Positions 24,270 through 35,740 of a stretch of DNA of 64,000 bases are shown here, piece by piece; within the stretch, counting starts at the first letter, position 1; each line of letters begins with the position of its first letter. Source of the stretch: Ophioderma brevispina (taxonomy: Eukaryota; Echinodermata; Ophiuroidea; Amphilepidida; Ophiodermatidae); the NCBI GenBank assembly GCA_023653785.1, contig JAMKCH010019794.1:21523-85522 (forward strand). Reading direction: 5' to 3'. Made by a program: the position numbers and the translations under genes. The notes beneath the pieces were generated by a model, which saw nothing but the letters and a program-made list of their open reading frames with translations, was not told the DNA's origin and ran no database searches.

Positions 24270-25000
24270 TACAATACAATCGCTAAATCCCTTTTTTCAT
24301 TCTTTGGGTTTCTTTTGTGTTGTTGTTGTTTTGGGGTTTTTGTTAGTTTTTTCTTTGTTATTGTTAACAGATTTATAAGTTTATATTGGTGTGCTGTTAC
24401 ATAATTATGATCCTCTATATTTTTGTGAAATTAGAGACCATATTAAAGCAATCGTGATTTAGCGATTCCTCTAGGTGCTTAACAGCCAGGAACAAAACAA
24501 CATTACTATACTCGATTAATCTGATATGTGACCCCGTACCATTCTTGCGGAGGTGAAAAATTCAATGAGGCGCAGGGACTTCTGTTAATCATATTATTGT
24601 GAGCAACGTTAAGGCCTGAAATACACTAGTGCGTTTCCATGCATGAATGAAATTGTATTTAGTGGCAGGTGAGTGAATTAAATGACCGTAGTGTCCTCCA
24701 AGAAAATCCGGTGTGGCACGTGCATTTGAATTCTTTCATTTTCCCGGCAGAGCCCCTCTCCGACTTATTGGAATAGGTCCAAAACTCCAGGGGGACGAAC
24801 GTATCAACGCGAATCGAGTATAAAAGGATATCAATTTTAAATGACAAAAATGATTTAATATCCAAATGTGTACGATTAGGTAAACGTTATCTCATTCCCA
24901 GTCCATGCACGATTCCGCTTTTGCTGTTGTAAACATTGAGTAAACCCAAATGAACCCGTAAAATTAATTTAGCGGGTCTAAGCTTTATACCCACCCCCAT
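24270..25000. other. Intergenic DNA without recognisable gene
   Basis: T-rich on the left, with TTGTTGTTGTTTT words. The minus ORF at 24659-24865 has no recognisable domain. It lies immediately upstream of the palindromic MITE and channel exon A; I found no upstream channel exon in it. Confidence 0.45.
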
Positions 25001-25004
25001 ACTC

Positions 25005-25333
25005 TCTAAATGTAAACGAGTGAAAATTTCACTCCCCAAAAGAGTGAAACTCTTGTCAACCACTCAAAAATGAGTGGGTTTGTACTTAAAAAGAGTGAAT
25101 TTCCACTCAAAAGAGCGGATTTTTCCACTCGTTTTCGTATAGTCCTTCGTTTAATTCCTCAAAAGGTGTCCTTCGTTTAACTCAAACGAGTGGAAATCCA
25201 CTCTCTTTGGAGTGAATTTTCACTCATTTTGAGTGGAAATTCACTCTTTTTAAGTACAAAACACTAATTTTGGAGTGGTTGACAAGAGTTTCACTCTTTT
25301 GGAGAGTGAAATTTTCACTCGTTTACATTTAGA
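25005..25333. mobile_element. 329 bp near-complete palindromic MITE
   Basis: The whole element folds on itself. It starts TCTAAATGTAAACGAGTG and ends CACTCGTTTACATTTAGA, and most of the ~155 bp arms pair, with the motif GAGTGAA/TTCACTC repeated many times. The central loop is about 25045-25290, with a smaller inner fold (GTCCTTCGTTTAA twice). It has no ORF, and a target duplication is not clear. It lies 0.43 kb upstream of channel exon A. Confidence 0.8.
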
Positions 25334-25764
25334 AATTTGTTTTCCGTAACCCGACCGACCCTAGAAAAACCTGTTGACTCAAATTTTGTATGCAAAATAA
25401 GAAACAAAAATCTGCCGACCGACCATTGATTTTCATTTGCAATTTATCAAAACAAGACAACGAAACAGCTACAAGCAAAATTAAAGATCTTTGCTATGTC
25501 ATTGAAAAAAGCTTAAATGGTAGCATGTTGTATTCAATTTAGAGTACTCATTTGGATCTCGGAGTACTCGAAGCTCATTTGCATGGGTGTACTTTATTAA
25601 GGTACTGCATGTGTATAGGTGGATGATTACCACCTCTTCTCAGATGATGCGGTATCCATGTGTGTAGATACCCCGTGGTTACTCCACAAGTACTTCAAAG
25701 GTACCCCTATGAAGAATTCGGATGTGTAGAATCTGATTAACCAATTGTCTGTTTAACTTTGCAG

Positions 25765-26096
25765 CACAGTTCAATTTAAATACGCCTGTAAATTTGACAG
25801 CATCCAACGGAACCTCTGAATCCGAAAATGACTTCCTTAGGATGTTGTTGAATATTTCACACCAAATAGAGGATATGCTATTTGAATGCAAATGGCGCGG
25901 CGTTGAACTTTGTGACGCGAGAAATTTTACAACTGTCATTACCGATTGGGGTGTGTGTTTTACGTTTAATAACCCTGAAGACAAGACTAAAATACTGAAA
26001 GTAAACCAACCTGGCAGTCAAAATGGCCTCTTTCTACGTCTGAATGTACAGCAGTTTGAATATATGAGTGGAGAATATGACGCGGCAGGATTTAAG
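25765..26096 (+). CDS. DEG/ENaC/ASIC-type sodium channel, exon A (extracellular finger/palm)
   Basis: This exon encodes part of the extracellular domain of a trimeric amiloride-sensitive-type cation channel. A polypyrimidine tract and TTTGCAG precede it. The open frame from 25767 has 110 codons and contains the family block ISHQIEDMLFECKWRG, a Cys, NFTTVITDWGVCFTFNN, and later GLFLRLNVQQFEYMSG and DAAGFK. Family members carry the same series, with Cys at the two sites seen here. Several N-glycosylation sequons (NLT, NGT, NIS, NFT) fit an extracellular segment. The exon ends AAG before GCAAGT, a GC-type donor, in phase 0. Exon B then continues GFK-VLLHPQG without a break. The TM1 and N-terminal exon(s) are not seen, so this is a partial gene. 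Confidence 0.88.
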
Positions 26097-26156
26097 GCAA
26101 GTACTAAAGCGAACGGAGTAAACATAGTGCTGTAAAACAGGTAAAAGCCTAGACAT

Positions 26157-27168
26157 TTAAAAAGGCTGACTCAGGGATTTCCCGAGGCCTGAGGATGGCG
26201 CCTTCAATTTTCTAACAAATTGTGTTTTTTGCATTATACTTAATGCTTATCCACATCAATCACTGTGTGAAATAGCTAAAATCAGTAAAAAAAAAGGAAA
26301 ATACGATTCATTTCAAACTTCGGAATTTAGCATTTTAGGCGATCTATCTTTGGTTCCAGTTGACTATTTTTAATTAATACACACAAATCGTCGACCGCGT
26401 CACATACTGATGCATTTGCACAAAAAACATTTCGAGAAAAACGGCTTTGAAGATTTTGCGATTTTAATTTGGCCCATAAATGTATATTAAAACATATATT
26501 TCAATTAGAACATAGTGGAAAATCGCCGAAATAAGTTAAGTTTAAGTTCAATATCATTTCCAGCTTCCAAATTCATTTAAAGATATGCAGTAAAAAACGT
26601 TTAAAAAAGTACGTCCACTAATGGCTAAAATGTACAAAATAAAGCAATTTCAATTTTCAAAACGTGTACATAACAAAATACGAGAACGCACAAAAAACGT
26701 CGTTAAGAAAGTACGGCGTTTGAGCAAAATACAATAACTATGTGAAAAACGACAAAATACTAATTCTACTATATCCTATCTACCGTGGACTACAAATTAC
26801 GACGTCCCAGTGCGAGGAATACGTCACTATGGTGACGCGGCGAATACTTCAAGATGCAAATAAAATAACGATATTTTAATGGATTATGGGGCCTGCGCAG
26901 TGTGGATTTTCGACAAATGCCCGTCGGTTAATTTGATGTGGACAATTTAACGTTTTTGTAAATACGCCATAATTAGTTAATTAATATTTTTACTAATTAA
27001 GCCACTTTTGCGGTTTGGTGAATATGTAGAATAGCACAAAGAAACGTCTATGCCCTACCACCCAAATCTCCTCCAAAAAGTCCAAAATGGTTTCGAAATT
27101 CCGTATACGTCACTTTGTGACGTGGCCGACGAAATATATTTTTTGAAATCTCTGAATCGGGCCTTTAA
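26157..27168. mobile_element. 1.0 kb TTAA-flanked MITE (piggyBac-like), long copy
   Basis: TTAA at 26157-26160 and 27165-27168 bounds inverted ends GGCTGACTCAGGGATTTC and GAAATCTCTGAATCGGGCC. The first ~230 bp match the 61415-61769 copy (AAATTGTGTTTTTTGCAT, ATCACTGTGTGAAATAGCTA). The extra ~650 bp here include CACTTTGTGACG and CACTATGGTGACG words. No transposase ORF is present. It starts only 60 bp past the donor of exon A, so it lies inside the intron. Confidence 0.7.
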
Positions 27169-27337
27169 CCTGTACCCTGTCCTGTTTTTTTCTAGTTATC
27201 TATCTCCTTTAATCTAAGTTTTTCCCTCTCCTGCTTTCCTCTCTTTTGTTTGAACCCCTGAAAAAAAAAAATATAAAAGGTAAAATTTAAAAACCTAATA
27301 TAGCGACACCGACATACAACACTACAAGATAGAGAAT

Positions 27338-28563
27338 ATTATAAAAGGGAGCCAGGACACCCGTGGCGCGACATGAGGACGTGAGATCTCAGTAATTATT
27401 TTGAAACTGGATAATTTAATGCTTAAAACCTTTTCATTATTTCATAATGAAGGCTATGATTCTCGAACATAATGATGTCGGCCATGTTTGTCGTTGAAGA
27501 GTGTTTTTAAAGGCATGGTGGCCTTAAGGCAATATTGCTTTGATCTTTCATATTTTATAATGAACAAATTTTACATAATTCGCTTAACATTGTGCAGAAG
27601 TTTATTTTTTCATGCTATCAGAATGTTTTTTGAAAGGCGCCATGATATAGCCCTTTTCAAGACCTAGGGTTTCGACTATCCCTCTCACGGTCCGGTCTCA
27701 TCATTTTGAACTGTTATACCAGTAATAATAAGATAATATGGGTTTTCTTTAGCGAAAAACTTGTTAACCTGTTTGCTATTTTAATATCCTTAAAACCCCT
27801 CGTTTTTTATTCGGATGAATTTTCCAAAATTCCTTAAATAGCCTGTCCGCACCTCCTCTCTGGGTATATCATAGGCAACAGAATACCGCCACCAATAGGC
27901 CATAGACAGAGACCCTAGGCAAAACATGGTTCCCTCGCTCTATTCAAGCACTGGTACATTGTTGCATCCACACATCGATTCAACAGCAAACAACACCACA
28001 GAAATGAGATAGGAAACAGACCGCCACGGTTTTTTTTTATACTTTTATTTTTAATACATATTTCAATTGTTTGACATTTTTTTTAGGACTTTTATTTAAA
28101 AAGAACAGATGTTTTCACAAAGCCATGTGGTAACTTTCCGATGGTATATACCTGTTAGAACTTTCTCTGTCTCTGGCTGTTTGTTTTTTCAAGATCATTA
28201 TTTTGTAGTAATCACTACTTTCTAATGTCGAGTGGATTCTTGCAGAAAAGCATAATCACATTGTCCTGTTAAGGGGGTTAGGGTGAGGCCCGTGGTTTAT
28301 TTTGGGAATGAATTAAAAAAAGCCCAAATATTGGTGAACTTTCTTCCGTGCTTCTTCTTTGTTTTAATAGGCCGATGTTTTAATTCCCTTGGGTATTACC
28401 ATCTCAAGACAGAGGATAATACTGTGGTTGATTAAACAAACATGTTAAATAAAATCAATGTAATAGGTTAACTAAGGTTAATTTTATGTGATTAATTTTC
28501 TTTAAAATAGGTTATAGGGGTATTTATAGGTGATTAATTTAATTTTCCATCCTACATACAAGA
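27338..28563 (+). repeat. Array arm, forward copy
   Basis: Begins GGGAGCCAGGACACC, then ATGAGGACGTGAGATCTCAG. Its reverse complement matches 35740-36822 along the whole length, including the ACCGCCACCAATAGG, TCGAGTGGATTCTT and TAGGTGATTAATTT blocks. It is the only arm in this orientation, and its hammerhead therefore lies on the minus strand. Confidence 0.7.
27656..27710 (-). ncRNA. Hammerhead ribozyme motif, degenerate (forward arm)
   Basis: Read on the minus strand: stem I TTCAA/TTGAA, core AATGATGAG in place of CTGATGAG, a partly paired stem II, then GTCGAAACC, TAGGTC and TTGAA. The lost C3 and U4 of the CUGA box should abolish cleavage. It marks the family and orientation. Confidence 0.65.
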
Positions 28564-28599
28564 TGTGAGGACTATTTTTCCACAATGTAATAATGAATG

Positions 28600-29185
28600 G
28601 TTATTTTCAAAGCGCCCGATATCGTGCTCAAAAATCCATCAGAAATGGTGAATCCACTATTTCAAATATTTGGTTGGTGATACAAAGTCGCTTCAAAGCC
28701 GTTTTTGGCTTTTTTTTTTCACTATATGTTTTGATGTTTTGTTCATTTTGGGTTTTGGTTTTCTCCAAAATTTTTAGGTGGCTCCTTTTCACAGAGTCGT
28801 TTTTTTTTATATGTTTTTTCTGGGTTGTATTGTTCGCCAACTCTAGGTGGCCACTGAATAGAGCTTCAACAAGTCCCTCTTGGCCTAAATATCTGTTGAC
28901 TTGCATCACATAAAAAATTAAACACTCTAACATCGTAATTTGCCATATTACTTTGCCTTTCATTTAAGAATCAATTTTGGTCTTCAACCATGGTTAAATT
29001 AATAATCAAGCTACTTGTGAAATAATTCATCCCTCTTACATGAGGAAGTCGTTCGTTCGACACAACTCCACAAGCACTTGCTGCTTCCCTAAATCTTGCA
29101 AGTGAGAATATGCACTTTTTAATGAAACCTGCAAATCACACTGTAATTTACTTTCAACACTGATCAAAAAAAGCTGAGGTATTTC
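28600..29185 (+). repeat. Array body module, copy 1
   Basis: It contains the ordered blocks CGCTTCAAAGCCGTTTTTGG, TTTTTAGGTGGCTCC, CACAGAGTCG, CTCTAGGTGGCC, TTGACTTGCATCACATAAAA and GCACTTGCTGC, shared with 30290-31000 and 34280-35010. The plus ORF at 28593-28913 and its minus shadow are T-rich and A-rich readings of this repeat, not a gene. Confidence 0.6.
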
Positions 29186-29204
29186 CCTGTTTCCAATCTA
29201 TACC

Positions 29205-29705
29205 CAGAAGAGGTTGGCGGACAGGGCTATAAGAATTGAAAATCATCCGAATAAAAAGATTTTTTTAGGCTAAATAGTCAAACATTTAAACAAGTTTTTT
29301 TTTTTCGCTCAAAGAACCTATTATATACTGTATAACAGTTCAACTGATTGAGACGAACCGTGAGAGGATCGTCCGAAACCTAAGGTCTTTGAAAAGGCTA
29401 TCAATGCCTTTTTCAAAACATTCTGATAGCAAGAAATAAACGTCCTGCACAATGTTAGGAATTAAAATTTTTCATTTATAAATATGAAAGATCAAAGCAA
29501 TTTGCTAAGGCCACCATGGCCTTTTAAAACACTCTCAAAGCAAAAATTGCCGGGACATATATGTTCTATAATCAAAGCCCTATCATTATAAAAAATGAAA
29601 AGGTGTTAAGCATTAACTTAATCCAGTTTTTTTTTTGCAAAAAATTCCTGAAAGATCTCCACGGTCCTCTAATGTCGCCGAGGTGATCCCGGCTCCCTTT
29701 TTTAA
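29205..29705 (-). repeat. Array arm, reverse copy 1 (short)
   Basis: Starts near AGAGGTTGGCGGACAGGGC and ends CTCCCTTTTTTAATAAT. It lacks the outer ~550 bp of the full arm. Hammerhead at 29339-29393. Confidence 0.65.
29339..29393 (+). ncRNA. Hammerhead ribozyme motif, copy 1
   Basis: Stem I 5' strand TTCAA, core CTGATTGAG (one extra T), stem II GACGA with a GTGAGA loop and TCGTC, an extra C, then GAAAC, CTAAGGTC and CTTTGAA. The extra bases all extend short homopolymers. They may be read errors; if real, they would impair the ribozyme. Confidence 0.7.
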
Positions 29706-29709
29706 TAAT

Positions 29710-30290
29710 TTGATTGAAGTAAGCCCCTAAACCCGTGAGCTACAATCCGGGTTTTTGTGGGGAGAGAGTTTGGGTGGTACAACCTTTGTTACGCGATGCG
29801 CTCCGCAATGACACACACCTGAAATGCTTCAAATCTATTTACTTTAGAAGGTTTTGGAAGCGGAATCCCCGTGGAGTTGTGGTGAATCTCAAAGGCACAA
29901 AGTTAAAAACATGGTTGCCAAAAATAACGAAAGAAACCTGGGCTGAATTTATCCTATATGAATTGCTATGCTTCTATGTTATTTTTCAACCCATTTGTCG
30001 GAAATAAGAATATATTTAATTCCAGACAGAGGTTTTTAAAAAAAACAAAAACCAAAACAAACAAAAAAAAGAAAAAACTAAAAACCACCTATTTTCAGGA
30101 ATACGCTACACTAAAAAAATACTGCTAGACCCTTGGTTCTTGCAAATGATGGGTTTTTAAATAACCTTTTAATGAGAAGCAAATGCGGATACATATAAAA
30201 AACGTACAAAAACATAATCGGTAATAAAGATCGCAAATCACATACAACACAACCTTCAGTAATTATCTAATCTTTTCGAGTACGAGCTGG
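29710..30290 (+). repeat. Array linker module, copy 1
   Basis: It shares GAGCTACAATCCGGGTTTT, GTACGCGATGC-like, TGAATCTCAAAG, AATTCCAGACAGAGG and ACTGCTAGAC with 33796-34280. It follows a reverse arm in both places. The ORF at 29735-30007 is a reading of this repeat and has no known domain. Confidence 0.6.
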
Positions 30291-31760
30291 GGTTTGTTTT
30301 TCATCCCTGCATGCCGGTTTGCCTTTGATCCTTTAACGTCCACCACGAATACCCCCGTCCCTTGTACTGTGAGTTTTGGGAGTTTTTTGGCTCTCACCCT
30401 ATTTTCCCCTGGGTTTTTTTTTTTTTGGGGTGTGTGGGTTTTCCGCCGGTTTGGCGCTTTCTCACTATATTTTTTGATGTTTTTTTCATTTTTTTCGTTT
30501 GTTTGTTATTCCCCAAATTTTAGGTGGCTTTCTTCACAGAGGATCCGTTTTTTTTATATGTTTTTTTCTTTCTGGGTTTTGTTTGATCCAAACTCCCTAG
30601 GTGGCCCTGAATAGATGCTCACCAAAGTTCTCCTTTGGGGCCTAAATATCTGGGGTGACTGCATCACATAAAAATTAAAACACTACATCGTATTTGCCAT
30701 ATTACGGTTTGCCTCCTCATTTAAGAATCAATTTTTGGGTCTTAAAAAAAAAAACCATTTAAATAATAATCACAGGTACTTTGTGAAATAATCACACTAC
30801 TTAACTTAGGAGAAAAGCTCGTTTCGACAACACATCCACAGCACTTGCTGCTCTAAATCCCGCTTGGCAAGTTGAGCATATGCACTTTTATGAAACCTGC
30901 AAATCACACTTAATTTACTCTTTTTCAACTGATCAAAAAAGCTTGAGTTAAAACTCAGCTAAAATAAATCACCATGAAGCACTATTAATAAAATATTTGG
31001 GACAGAAATTTTTTTTGCTAAAATTTATCGATAAATTAATCTTGAATATGAGCATGAACAGGGTGTGTTAAATAACTCCGAGGCGACGTCTCGCACAATC
31101 AACCGCAATGGTAATTATTTAAATACACAAATTAAAATCGCGCGGGAAATTAATTCCCACACACCAAAGCGTGGACCGGCAAGCCGGAAGGCGTGGTTCA
31201 AATAAAGTTTCAACTTCTCTAGTACCAATAACCTAGAAATTCATTTCACACATATCGGGTCTTTCAGTTAACATCTGCTCTATTTCTCCTCCATTGCTTT
31301 TGTTGCTCTCCTTGTACAAGACCATGGCTTGACAGAGAGAAAATTTTACCAGAGAAAAATGGGAGAACCGGCATTTCACATCATCCTCCAAATCCATCCG
31401 GTCCCTATCGAACATGGAATGCTCCTATAAAGCCAGCGAGCTCTATTCAGGGCCACCTTAGAGTTGGTCAAAACAACCCAGAAAACATATAAAAAACGAA
31501 CTCTGTGAAGAGCCACCTAAAATGGTTTTTGAAAACAACCAAAATGAAAAACATCAAAACAAATTAGTGAAAAAGCCCAAACGGCTTTGAAGCGACTTTG
31601 GTATTCCACCAACAAATTGGAAATTAGTGGAAATTCAACCAATTAACTAAAGATAGGTGGACTGCACAATCAGAGTTTGATTTCTATTGGATTTTTTTAA
31701 AAAAGTTAAAAAACTTAAAAAAAGCAAAATTGAAAAAAATAAACCATATCATTATTTACC
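30290..31760. repeat. Array body module, copy 2, with inverted inner flanks
   Basis: The body module runs to about 31000. It is followed by a core (30985-31430) containing AATCGCGCGGGAAATTAATT and AACCTAGAAATTCATTTCAC. An inverted inner piece (31440-31640) then begins AGCTCTATTCAGGGCCACC, the reverse of the start of the body. So the core is flanked by inverted body sequence. A second version lies at 34280-35740. Confidence 0.6.
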
Positions 31761-32865
31761 TTGGTGGAAAGGATATCCTCCATCATCTTGTATGGAATTA
31801 ATCACATAAATTACCCATAACCTATAAAGAAATTAATCACATAAATTACCTATAACCTATTTAAAGAACATTTTATTTAACATGTTTTTTTTGGTTTAAT
31901 CGAACCCAAGTAATGATCCTCTGTCTCTGAGATGGTAATACCCAAGGAATTAAACATCGGCCTATTAAACAAAGACTGCCACTGGAAAGTTCACAAATAT
32001 TTGTGGCTTTTTTTAATTCATCCAAAAACACCGGGCCTAACAGACAATGATTATGCTTTTCTGCTAAGAATCCACTCGACATTAGAAATAGTGATTATAC
32101 AAATAATGATCTTGAACAAACAGGCAGAGAAGTTCAAAAGGTATGTACCATGAAAAAGTACCACATGGCTTTGAAAACATCTGTCTTTTAAATATAAAGC
32201 CTGAAAAAATCACAAATTGAAATATTAAAATTCATTATAAAAAAACCGCGACAGTCTGTTCTATATCATTCTGTGGTGTGAAGACTGTGGATCACAAGTA
32301 TCCGTGCTTTGAATAGAGCGATGACCCATGTTTTGCCTAAGGTCTCTGCCAGCCTCGGAACTCTATGCGCATGTGTGTGCCTATTGGATGGCGGTATTTT
32401 GATGCCATGCTGTATCCAGAGAGGTGCGGACAGGCTATTAAAATTAAAATCATCCGAATAAAAAGATTTTGTAGGCTAATAATAAAACATTAACAATTTT
32501 TCCCTCAAAGAACCTATCATGCACTGTAAATAGCTTAACTGGGAGACGACGTGAGAGGATCGTCGATCGAAACAGGTTATTGAAAAGGATTAGCAGGCCT
32601 TTCAAAACATTCTGAAGCAGAAATAAACTTCTGTACAATGTTAGCGAATGAAATTTTCATTATAAAAGATGAAAGATTAAAGCAATTTGCTAAGGCTACC
32701 ATGCCTTTAAACAATCTCAAAGCAAAAATGCCGACATATGTTCGAGAATCAAGCCTTCATTATAAAAATGGAAAGGTTAAGCAGTTAAATCCAGTTTCAA
32801 TAATTTACTGAGATCTCAGTCTCATGTCGAGAGGTGTCCTGCTCCCTTTTTATACTATACTAATA
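31760..32865 (-). repeat. Array arm, reverse copy 2
   Basis: Full-length arm starting at TTAATCACATAAATTACCC and ending GCTCCCTTTTTATACTA. It contains GATTATGCTTTTCTGC, TCCACTCGACATTA and ACCACATGGCTTTGAAA. Repeated almost directly by the next arm. Confidence 0.7.
32533..32584 (+). ncRNA. Hammerhead motif, copy 2 (degenerate)
   Basis: CTTAACTGGGAGACGAC stands where TTCAACTGATGAGACGA is expected. Stem II and its loop GTGAGA with GATCGTC are kept, then GAAAC, AGGTTA and TTGAA. The CUGAUGA box and the GUC cleavage triplet are both damaged, so I expect no activity. Confidence 0.5.
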
Positions 32866-32869
32866 CCAA

Positions 32870-33795
32870 GGAATTAAACATAGGTCCTATATATTAACAA
32901 AGAATCACTGGAAGGTCACCACAAGATTTGTGGTTTTTTTTTAATTCATCCAAAAACACGGGCCCCTAACAGACAATGATTATGCTTTTCTGCTAAGAAT
33001 CCACTCGACATTAGAAATAGTGATTTTACAAATAATGATCTTGAAACAAACAGCCAGAGAAGTTCTAAAGGTATGTACCATGAAAAAGTACCACATGGCT
33101 TTGAAACCATCTGTCTTTTTAAAAAAAAGCCTTTAAAAAAATCACCGATTGAAAATACTATTAAATCATTATAAAAAAAACCCGCGACAGTCTGTTTCCT
33201 ATCTCATTTCTGTGGTGTTGAATCGATGTGATGCACAATGTATCAGTGCTTGAATAGGCGATGCACCCAGGTTTGCATGGGTCTCTGCAGCTCGGAAACT
33301 CTCTGCGATGGTGGTGCCCTATTGGTGGCTGGTATTCTGTTGCCATGCTATACCCAGAGAGGTGAGGACGGCTATAAGAATGAAATCATCCGAAATAAAA
33401 AAAAGATTTTTAGGCTAATAAAAAAACAGTTAACAAGTTTTTCGCTCAAAGAAATTATGATTTATACTGTATAACAGTTCAACTGATGAGACGGCCGTGA
33501 GAGGATCGTCGAAACTAGGTCTTGAAAAGGCTATAGCCTTTCAAAACATCTGATAGCAGAAATAAAACTTCTGCAAAATGTTAGCGAATGAAAATTCATT
33601 TAAATATGAAAGATTAAATCAATTTGCTAAGGCTACCATGCCTTTTAAAACACTCTCAAAGCAAAAATGCCGACATATCGAGAATCAAGCCTTTCATGAT
33701 AAAAATGAAAGGTTAGCATTAATTATCCAGTTTCAATAATTATCTGAGATCTTACGTCCTCATGTCGCGAGGTTTCCTGACTCCCTTTTTTATAA
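32870..33795 (-). repeat. Array arm, reverse copy 3
   Basis: This is a direct tandem copy of the previous arm, offset by about 0.94 kb and starting inside the arm (AATACCAAGGAATTAAACAT). It carries the best-preserved hammerhead (33478-33526). Confidence 0.7.
33478..33526 (+). ncRNA. Type-I hammerhead ribozyme, copy 3 (intact core)
   Basis: TTCAA (stem I), CTGATGA (core), GACGG..ATCGTC (stem II, loop with GTGAGA), GAAA (core), a very short stem III around CTAGG, GTC (cleavage after C at 33521) and TTGAA (stem I partner). All invariant core bases are present. The near-absent stem III is as described for Penelope-like and animal retrozyme hammerheads, which are thought to work as dimers or with very short stem III. 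The sense strand is that of the host channel gene, inside its 17.4 kb intron. Confidence 0.85.
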
Positions 33796-34280
33796 TGTTG
33801 GGATGGATTGAAAAGAAATCCCCTAACCCCCCTGAGCTACAAATCCGGGTTTTGGGGATGAGTTGGTTTGGTATCGAGGACACAACCACCGATTGTACGC
33901 GATGCTCGCAATGATCCCACCTGAAAAGCTTTCAAATCTTACTATAAGGTTTTGGCGGAAGGTAATCCGCGTGAGTTGGGAATCTCAAAGCACAAAGTTA
34001 AAAACAATGTGCAATAAATACGAAAAGAAACCTCTGAATTTAATCCTTATATGAATATCTGCATTTCACACCCATTTGTCGGAAAAAATAAGAATAATTA
34101 ATTCCAGACAGAGGATTTTAACCCATTGTCAAAGAATCCACACTAAAATCCTGCTAGACTTTTGGGGGGGTCTTGCAAAATGAATTGGTTTTAAATATAT
34201 TTTTTTCTTGTTAAATTTGACCAAATGTCCAAATATAACTAATTGAAAACTTAACAAAAACATCCAATCGGTTAATAAAG
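33796..34280 (+). repeat. Array linker module, copy 2
   Basis: Collinear with 29710-30290, with many small indels. Blocks in order are CTGAGCTACAAATCCGGG, TTGTACGCGATGC, GGTTTTGG, AATTCCAGACAGAGG and CCTGCTAGACTTTTGG. Confidence 0.6.
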
Positions 34281-35740
34281 ATGCAAAATCACTATCACAC
34301 AACTTCAGTATTAACTTTCGAGTACGATGGTTTTGTTTCAACAATCCTGATGCAGGTTGAATTTGATCCTTTAAGTACACAGGTCCCTTTTGTTAGGTTT
34401 GGCATCCCCCTGTCCCCTTGGGTTTTTGTTTTTGAGTGTGTGGGTTTTAGCCGTTTTGGGCTTTTTCCACACTATATTTTTTTGATGTTTTTTCACATTT
34501 TTTTGGTTTTGTTTTTCCAAAATTTTAAGGTGAAGTGGCTTCTCTCTCTTCACAGAGTCGTGTTTTTTTATATGTTTCTGGGTTGTTTTTGCCAACTCTA
34601 GTTGGCCCGAATAGAGGCTCACAAAAGTCCTCTTGGGCCTAAATCTCTGTGACTGCATCACATAAAAATTAAAACACTAACAATCGTATTTGGCCATATT
34701 ACGTTTTTTGCCTTCTCATTTAAGAATCAATTTTTGGGTGTCCAAAAAAAAACGATTCAAACCCATGTTAAATAATAATCAGACCGTACTACTTGTGCAA
34801 ATAATCCATCCTTCCCTCTTACATGAGGAGTCGATTCGACACATCCACAGCACTTGCTGCTCTAAATCTTGCAAAGTGAGAATATGCAATTTTTAATTTA
34901 AAAACATGTTGCATAATATCACACTTAATTTCACTTTCAAACTGATCAAAAAGTGAGTTTAAAAAAACTCAAGCTAAAAAAAATAAATCCCACCATGAAG
35001 AACAACTATTAAGAAAATATTTGGGACAAATTTTTGTCTTAACTTTATTTAAATCGATAAATTATCTTGAATATAGAGCAGGAACAGGTGTTTAATAACT
35101 CGATGCGACGTCTCGCACAAATCAACCGCAATGTATATTTATACACAATTAATCGCGCGGGAAATTCAATTCCCACAGGCACCAAAGCGTGACGCAAAGC
35201 CGAGGCGTGTTCAAAAAAAAAAAAAAAAAAATAAGTTTCAAATCTCCTAGTACCAATAACCTAGAAATTCATTTCACACAATATCGGTCTTTCAGTTAAC
35301 ATCTGCTCTATTTCTCTCCATTGCTTTGCTCTCTTGTACAAGACCATGGCTTGACAGAGAGAAAATTACCAGAGAAGAAATGGGAGACCCGGCAATTTCA
35401 TCCTGTCTATCGACATGAATGCATCTATAAAGCCAGCGAGCTCTATTCAGGGCACCTATAGTTTTGCAAACAACCCAGAAACAATAAAAAACGCTCTGTG
35501 AAGAGCCACCTAAAATTTTGGAAAACAAACCAAATGGGAAAACTCAAAAAAATATAGGGGGTGAAAAAGCCAAACAGGCTTTTGAAGCCGACTTTGTTAT
35601 TCAACCAACAAATTGAAATTATTGGATTCACCATTAACCTAAGATAAGTGGACTCACACATCAGATGGATTTCTATGGATTTTGAGCACGAATCCGTGCC
35701 TTTGAAATAACCATCATTAGGATTGTGAAAATATCCGCCA
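34280..35740. repeat. Array body module, copy 3, with core and inverted inner flank
   Basis: Same order as 30290-31760: body to about 35010, core to 35425, then the inverted piece to 35700. Core landmarks ATCGCGCGGGAAATTCAATT and AACCTAGAAATTCATTTCAC are conserved. A19-like run at 35213-35231. Minus ORFs here are readings of the repeat. Confidence 0.6.

Noticed and set aside
28593..28963. 106- and 111-codon overlapping ORFs as genes
   Set aside because: They are T-rich and A-rich shadows of a body module repeated three times, and the other copies are not open in the same frame.
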